A stretch of 64,000 nt of DNA, taken from positions 806,001 to 870,000 of the forward strand of contig NZ_CP099547.1 of assembly GCF_023973165.1 (NCBI RefSeq), given 5' to 3'. Every line of letters starts with the position of its first letter. Position 1 is the first letter of the stretch. Below are positions 60,595-64,000 of the stretch, in pieces. The position numbers and the translations under genes are program-made. This DNA is from Arcanobacterium pinnipediorum. GTDB lineage: Bacteria; Actinomycetota; Actinomycetes; Actinomycetales; Actinomycetaceae. The notes under the pieces were generated by a model. That model saw nothing but the letters and a program-made list of their open reading frames with translations. It was not told where the DNA came from and did no database searches.

Positions 60595-61914
60595 TTAGAA
60601 ACGTTGCATTGCCGCCTTAATTTTTGCTACATATTGAACTGTATCTGGGCGCATGCCATATTTTTGGACGCCGCCTAGTCCTTGATAGTAGCCTGCAACG
60701 GCTTGGTCAAAGTCGTCGCCATGCTGGTGGAGGTAGCGGATAATAGCAACTCCGGCAACGACGTTATCGTAGGGGTCAAGAAGGTTGAGTTCACGTCCCA
60801 CGAGTGTTCCTGCCCACTGGCCAGACGAAGGGATAACTTGCATAACTCCGATAGCATTTGCCGGTGAGACTGCACTGGCATCAAAACCAGATTCGATATA
60901 TGCGTGTGCGAGTGCGAGTCGCGGATCGACTCCCATCTGTGCCGCTACTTCACGCACGATGTGTTGCATGTGTTCGCGCGAAGGTAGATCTTGGTTGATT
61001 AAGGCGAACTTGTTTTCGTTTGCAGCATCCACAACTTCTTGTGCGTAGGTGTATCCGGGGAAGTTATTTTCCACAAGACGCTTTCCAGGAGCGGGTGTTG
61101 CTGGAGTTGTTGCGCTAGAGCTAGGTGCCGATGTGGTCGTAGCTGTGATACGCAATTGTTGGCCAGGGAAAATGACATTGGGATTGGCAATGTTGTTCAA
61201 TGCAACTAAGTCATTGAGCGCAATATTGAATTTGCGTGCAATGTGCCCGAGTGTATCTCCGGTCTGGACGACGTAGGTCTGGTTGGCATTTTGTTGCTCA
61301 TCAGCTGCGATATCTGGGGTTGCAGGAGCTGGAGCCGGAGCAGGAGCTGGTGCTGGAGCCGGAGCCGGAGCCGGAGCCGGAGTGGGTGCCACAGATGGTT
61401 GAGCGGAGCTAAGAGTTAATATTTGCCCGGGGAAGATAAGGTTCGGATTTGAAATCGCGTTGGTGGCAACAAGTGCGCTAACTGTGGTGTTAAACCGTTG
61501 GGCAATGGCGCTGAGGCTATCACCTAGTTTGACAGTGTAGGTAGATGCGCTATGTGCCGTAGCTGGGGTTGATTGCGGTGGCAGTTGTGTTGGAGGAATA
61601 TCTCGAATCGCCGGCGTGCGCACGGGAAGTTTGAGATGTTGACCAACGCGAATGAGTGCAGAAGGACCAAGATTATTCATCTGAATAATTTCAGCCATCG
61701 GTACCCCGGTACGCTGCGATATGCCCCAAACAGTGTCACCAGGTCGCACTTGATAACTCATCGTCAATGTCTGTTGTGCCGGTTGAGTATGAAGTGGGGC
61801 ACGTTGTGGAGTGTGAGATTGGTGAGTTACCGCAGAAGCGGCGGTTGGTGCTAGCAAGGTGACAGCAGTTGCTGTTGCGAGAGCAGCGTTTGATCGCGAC
61901 TTCCACGTGGCCAT
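60595..61914 (-). CDS. Secreted lytic transglycosylase with three LysM domains
   Basis: 439-residue exported cell-wall enzyme. A signal peptide (NAALATATAVTLLAPTAASA) is followed by three LysM repeats (YQVRPGDTVWGISQ, YTVKLGDSLSAIAQ, YVVQTGDTLGHIAR), separated by Pro-rich linkers including an Ala-Pro run. A C-terminal SLT domain has AHAYIESGFDASAVSP with the catalytic Glu, then AIGVMQVIP and VAGYYQGLGG. It should cut glycan strands of peptidoglycan. ATG at 61914 with GGAGG upstream. It lies between pknL and the Rv2175c-like gene. Confidence 0.94.
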   Translation of the reverse strand: MATWKSRSNAALATATAVTLLAPTAASAVTHQSHTPQRAPLHTQPAQQTLTMSYQVRPGDTVWGISQRTGVPMAEIIQMNNLGPSALIRVGQHLKLPVRTPAIRDIPPTQLPPQSTPATAHSASTYTVKLGDSLSAIAQRFNTTVSALVATNAISNPNLIFPGQILTLSSAQPSVAPTPAPAPAPAPAPAPAPAPAPATPDIAADEQQNANQTYVVQTGDTLGHIARKFNIALNDLVALNNIANPNVIFPGQQLRITATTTSAPSSSATTPATPAPGKRLVENNFPGYTYAQEVVDAANENKFALINQDLPSREHMQHIVREVAAQMGVDPRLALAHAYIESGFDASAVSPANAIGVMQVIPSSGQWAGTLVGRELNLLDPYDNVVAGVAIIRYLHQHGDDFDQAVAGYYQGLGGVQKYGMRPDTVQYVAKIKAAMQRF

Positions 61915-62049
61915 AAATCCTCCAGGGACACGATGCACCAGTTACTAATGTTAAAGATGGTGCAGTTGATGTATTTGTTATAAATGAGAATAGTTTATTT
62001 ATCGGCGTGTTTCTACCTAACCATCGAAATTGAGCGATATTATTCTCTG

Positions 62050-62412
62050 ATGAGCGTTGAGCATGAAGATAATGTATGGCTTTCCATACCCGAAGTTGCC
62101 GAGCTACTTGGCCTACGGCAGCGCGACATTCGCTCTGCTATCGCTGAGCATAAGATCATTGCCGTGCGTCGTGGGGAAAATAATGCATGGGCGCTACACC
62201 GCCAACAATTGGTAGTATCTGAAACCACTGCGGATATACTGCCTTCATTGCCCGGCACAATCACCACGCTGCGTGATAACGGGTTTGACGATGAAGAAGC
62301 CTTATCTTGGCTAACTACCTATAACGAACAGTTGCACAGCACACCGCTAGAGGCACTACATAGTGGAAATATTCATGCGGTGCGACGTGCGATTCTCATG
62401 CTCGCTTTCTAA
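62050..62412 (+). CDS. Rv2175c-like DNA-binding protein
   Basis: 120-residue protein with an N-terminal helix-turn-helix (WLSIPEVAELLGLRQRDIRSAI) and a C-terminal helical domain, as in Rv2175c of M. tuberculosis, which binds DNA and is phosphorylated by PknL. The neighbour here is the PknL-like kinase, so it is the likely substrate (by analogy). ATG 6 nt after TATTAT without a ribosome site, so leaderless. Its last 4 bp overlap the convergent polyprenyl synthetase gene. Confidence 0.88.
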   Translation: MSVEHEDNVWLSIPEVAELLGLRQRDIRSAIAEHKIIAVRRGENNAWALHRQQLVVSETTADILPSLPGTITTLRDNGFDDEEALSWLTTYNEQLHSTPLEALHSGNIHAVRRAILMLAF

Positions 62413-63515
62413 GCGGTGCGCCGATGAAGAGCGTGGGTTAATTCAGTTAAAATTGTTGACTGCCGAGGCAAGTTATCGCGCGCGTCTTGCTCACGAACAG
62501 CGATTAACTCTTCATGCCTATCGTAGGCGCCACACGAGATCATGATCTCTTTAACTAGGTGGAGTTGAGAGCTGGTAACAGGCTTACCTAAATGTGCATC
62601 GATAAAATCTCGCTCCGAATCTTGACACATATGCCGAGTCAATGCCAGAAGTACTGTTCGTTTTCCTTCACTAAAATCGCTTCCAGCAGGTTTTCCGGTC
62701 ACTGCTGAGTCGCCGAAAATGCCAAGTTCATCATCGCGGAGTTGAAAAGCCTCGCCAAGCGGGCGAGCAAATAATGTTAGCTGGTCCAGGGCAGTTGAAT
62801 CTGCACCGGCGAGCGAAGCGCCCAAGAGAACAGGTAACTCCACCGAATAGCGTGCAGACTTGTGTAACAAAACTAAAAATGCGTCCGAAAGTGCGCGTTC
62901 GACGTCGTTATCAACGTCGGTAAATTCGGCGCGCATATCCATGTATTGCCCGAATGCTGTTTGAGCCGTCATCGTGGCGAATAACTGTGAAGCTGAGCGG
63001 AAATCTGCATCGGATGCAGGTTGGCGAGCAAACTCCTCACCAGCGAGTGAGAGCAGATAATCTCCGAGTAGAAGCGCACTATGGCGCCCAAAAACATCTT
63101 TAGCCCCTAAGAGATTTTGTGCACTGTGCGTTGCGGCAAACAACTGGTGGGTGGAGGTTATTCCACGGCGAGTATCAGCATCGTCGATAATATCGTCATG
63201 AACAAGAGCTGACGCCTGATAAATCTCAGTTGCCACGGCAGCATGAAGTGGAAGATCTGATGATGATGGTCGTATCGCTTGAAAACCACCGCCAACAAAG
63301 AGAGCGCGGGTTCGTTTTCCACCCGAACTTAACTGGCGGGCAGGGCTGATAAATTCAGTGAAGAGCTCTCGAGCACGCACACTATCAACGAAATCGGGAA
63401 CCTCATCCAAGAGTGTGAGAAGGCGCTGGGAGACTGCCGAACGAAAATGGGAACTGATCACGTGTATAACAATAGCGGGTTGTCCACAGTTAAGCCTACT
63501 GGATTGGGTTTCCAC
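62409..63515 (-). CDS. Polyprenyl diphosphate synthase
   Basis: Up to 368 residues. Trans-prenyltransferase with the two Asp-rich motifs: LVHDDIIDDADTRRG and LRDDELGIFGD, plus GGKRTRALFV near the start. It extends allylic diphosphates with isopentenyl diphosphate; chain length cannot be read with confidence, though the motif pair resembles geranylgeranyl-type IdsA enzymes. It corresponds in position to idsA2 (Rv2173). The start is uncertain: GTG at 63515, or GTG at 63461, which lies 7 nt after TATTGT and would be leaderless. Confidence 0.9.
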   Translation of the reverse strand: METQSSRLNCGQPAIVIHVISSHFRSAVSQRLLTLLDEVPDFVDSVRARELFTEFISPARQLSSGGKRTRALFVGGGFQAIRPSSSDLPLHAAVATEIYQASALVHDDIIDDADTRRGITSTHQLFAATHSAQNLLGAKDVFGRHSALLLGDYLLSLAGEEFARQPASDADFRSASQLFATMTAQTAFGQYMDMRAEFTDVDNDVERALSDAFLVLLHKSARYSVELPVLLGASLAGADSTALDQLTLFARPLGEAFQLRDDELGIFGDSAVTGKPAGSDFSEGKRTVLLALTRHMCQDSERDFIDAHLGKPVTSSQLHLVKEIMISCGAYDRHEELIAVREQDARDNLPRQSTILTELTHALHRRTA

Positions 63516-63568
63516 AAGAAGAGAAAAATTGAAGAAGTCAGAGGTTCAAACCTGTTTGACTAAACGAC

Positions 63569-64000
63569 ATGAAAACATATCTTATTACTTCCAAGGAACA
63601 ATGCCTCATCTACGCTCCACAGATCACTGCGGATGAATTAGGCAGCGACCATAATATCGTCTACGTTTGTGCCTTAGGTGCATACCAAGAACATTACAGA
63701 CTATTGGCCACCATGCGCATCGATTTAGATGCCTGCCAATCTGCTAATGTCATTGGGCGAAATATCGCTGAATTCATCTGCGATACTCAACCCCACGAAG
63801 TGGTTATGTGCTGGGCTTTAGCACCCGGGATGACGGCGGTAGTCGATCGCCAGCTAGAGATCTCATCACAACACCACCGGCAGATACTTATTGACACAGT
63901 CACGAAAAGTTATGCGATCCTTGCAAAGTCGCCACATCCGCACTTTGTGAAGTTTGCGGTACTCGTCACCGATGCAACCGTATGGTCAACTGCCTCGGTA
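63569..64000 (+). CDS. DUF4192-like protein, truncated by window end
   Basis: An open frame of 144 codons runs from the ATG at 63569 off the end of the window. The start MKTYLITSKEQCLIYAPQIT, then IVYVCALGAYQEHYRLLATMRIDLD, has the layout of the actinobacterial DUF4192 family (an N-terminal strand, a helix that usually reads PYLLGF, then VDL). The match is weak. No Shine-Dalgarno is visible. The last part shown (HFVKFAVLVTDATVW) is well formed, so the gene is probably intact beyond the edge. Confidence 0.6.
   Translation, partial: MKTYLITSKEQCLIYAPQITADELGSDHNIVYVCALGAYQEHYRLLATMRIDLDACQSANVIGRNIAEFICDTQPHEVVMCWALAPGMTAVVDRQLEISSQHHRQILIDTVTKSYAILAKSPHPHFVKFAVLVTDATVWSTASV

Noticed and set aside
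61915..62049. Riboswitch (ydaO type) upstream of the LysM transglycosylase
   Set aside because: The leader is too short and shows none of the conserved ydaO segments.

Overview
The window reads as chromosomal DNA of a low-to-mid GC actinomycete of the family Actinomycetaceae, most like Arcanobacterium or Trueperella. The assignment rests on actinobacterial marker families (DUF3145, DUF3052, DUF4191, DUF3043, DUF6318), homodimeric pyruvate dehydrogenase E1, glnE beside two glutamine synthetases, polyphosphate glucokinase, a PPi-type phosphofructokinase, a class A RNase P RNA and the aroG-pknL-Rv2175c-polyprenyl synthetase neighbourhood known from Mycobacterium tuberculosis. Base composition looks near 50% GC by eye. 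The species cannot be fixed from sequence alone.

Layout. 1-9.2 kb is an accessory, insertion-sequence-rich stretch: an intact ISL3-type element (28-1424, 8-bp target duplication), a four-gene envelope-type cluster with a DUF6318-like lipoprotein (1847-3983), tRNA-Asn, a second ISL3-type element with a frameshifted transposase (4453-6083), a 35-codon gene (6152-6259), and an IS1249-type element (6500-7823) nested in a decayed ISL3 copy. About 1.3 kb of repeats follows: a 62-bp palindrome, 21-, 32- and 45-bp tandem arrays and another ISL3 end. 9.2-21.4 kb is ordinary chromosome: CDP-alcohol phosphatidyltransferase, TIGR01777 epimerase, DUF3145, a carrier protein lacking its prosthetic-group serine, Sua5/YciO, a HAD phosphatase, a heterodimeric ABC exporter, aceE, DUF3052 and tRNA-Val. 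21.4-23.6 kb is a second repeat island with an intact IS1249-type element and another copy of the palindrome. 23.6-64 kb is core genome: FMN reductase plus luciferase-like monooxygenase, YceI, an SQR-type flavoprotein, Nif3, YaaA, rnpB, ppgK, map, panB, the glnA2-glnE / glnA1 nitrogen block, an MFS transporter, E2 and E3 of the 2-oxoacid dehydrogenase complexes, pepA, an M20 dipeptidase, an IscA-type Fe-S protein, an FKBP lipoprotein, sodA, a DEDD/GIY-YIG nuclease, PPi-PFK, class II DAHP synthase, PknL, a LysM transglycosylase, an Rv2175c-like protein, polyprenyl synthetase and a truncated DUF4192-like gene.

How the genes work together. aceE, the two-lipoyl E2 and lpdA together supply a complete pyruvate dehydrogenase although they lie about 22 kb apart. 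GlnA1 carries the tyrosine motif that GlnE adenylylates; GlnA2 does not. PPi-PFK and polyphosphate glucokinase suggest glycolysis that saves ATP by using phosphate polymers. PknL, the LysM transglycosylase, the Rv2175c-like protein and the polyprenyl synthetase form a cell-envelope neighbourhood.

Most unusual signals: (1) a dispersed 62-bp palindromic repeat in three copies, two with 59 bp of conserved upstream flank; (2) a hairpin around the ISL3 transposase start kept by compensatory changes in three copies; (3) a doubled left end, 88-89 bp apart, in both IS1249-type elements; (4) a TANNNT hexamer 6-7 nt before the start codon of at least fourteen genes, implying widespread leaderless transcription; (5) an acyl carrier protein homologue with Glu in place of the phosphopantetheine serine. 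Nothing here is a CRISPR array, prophage or recognisable defence island.
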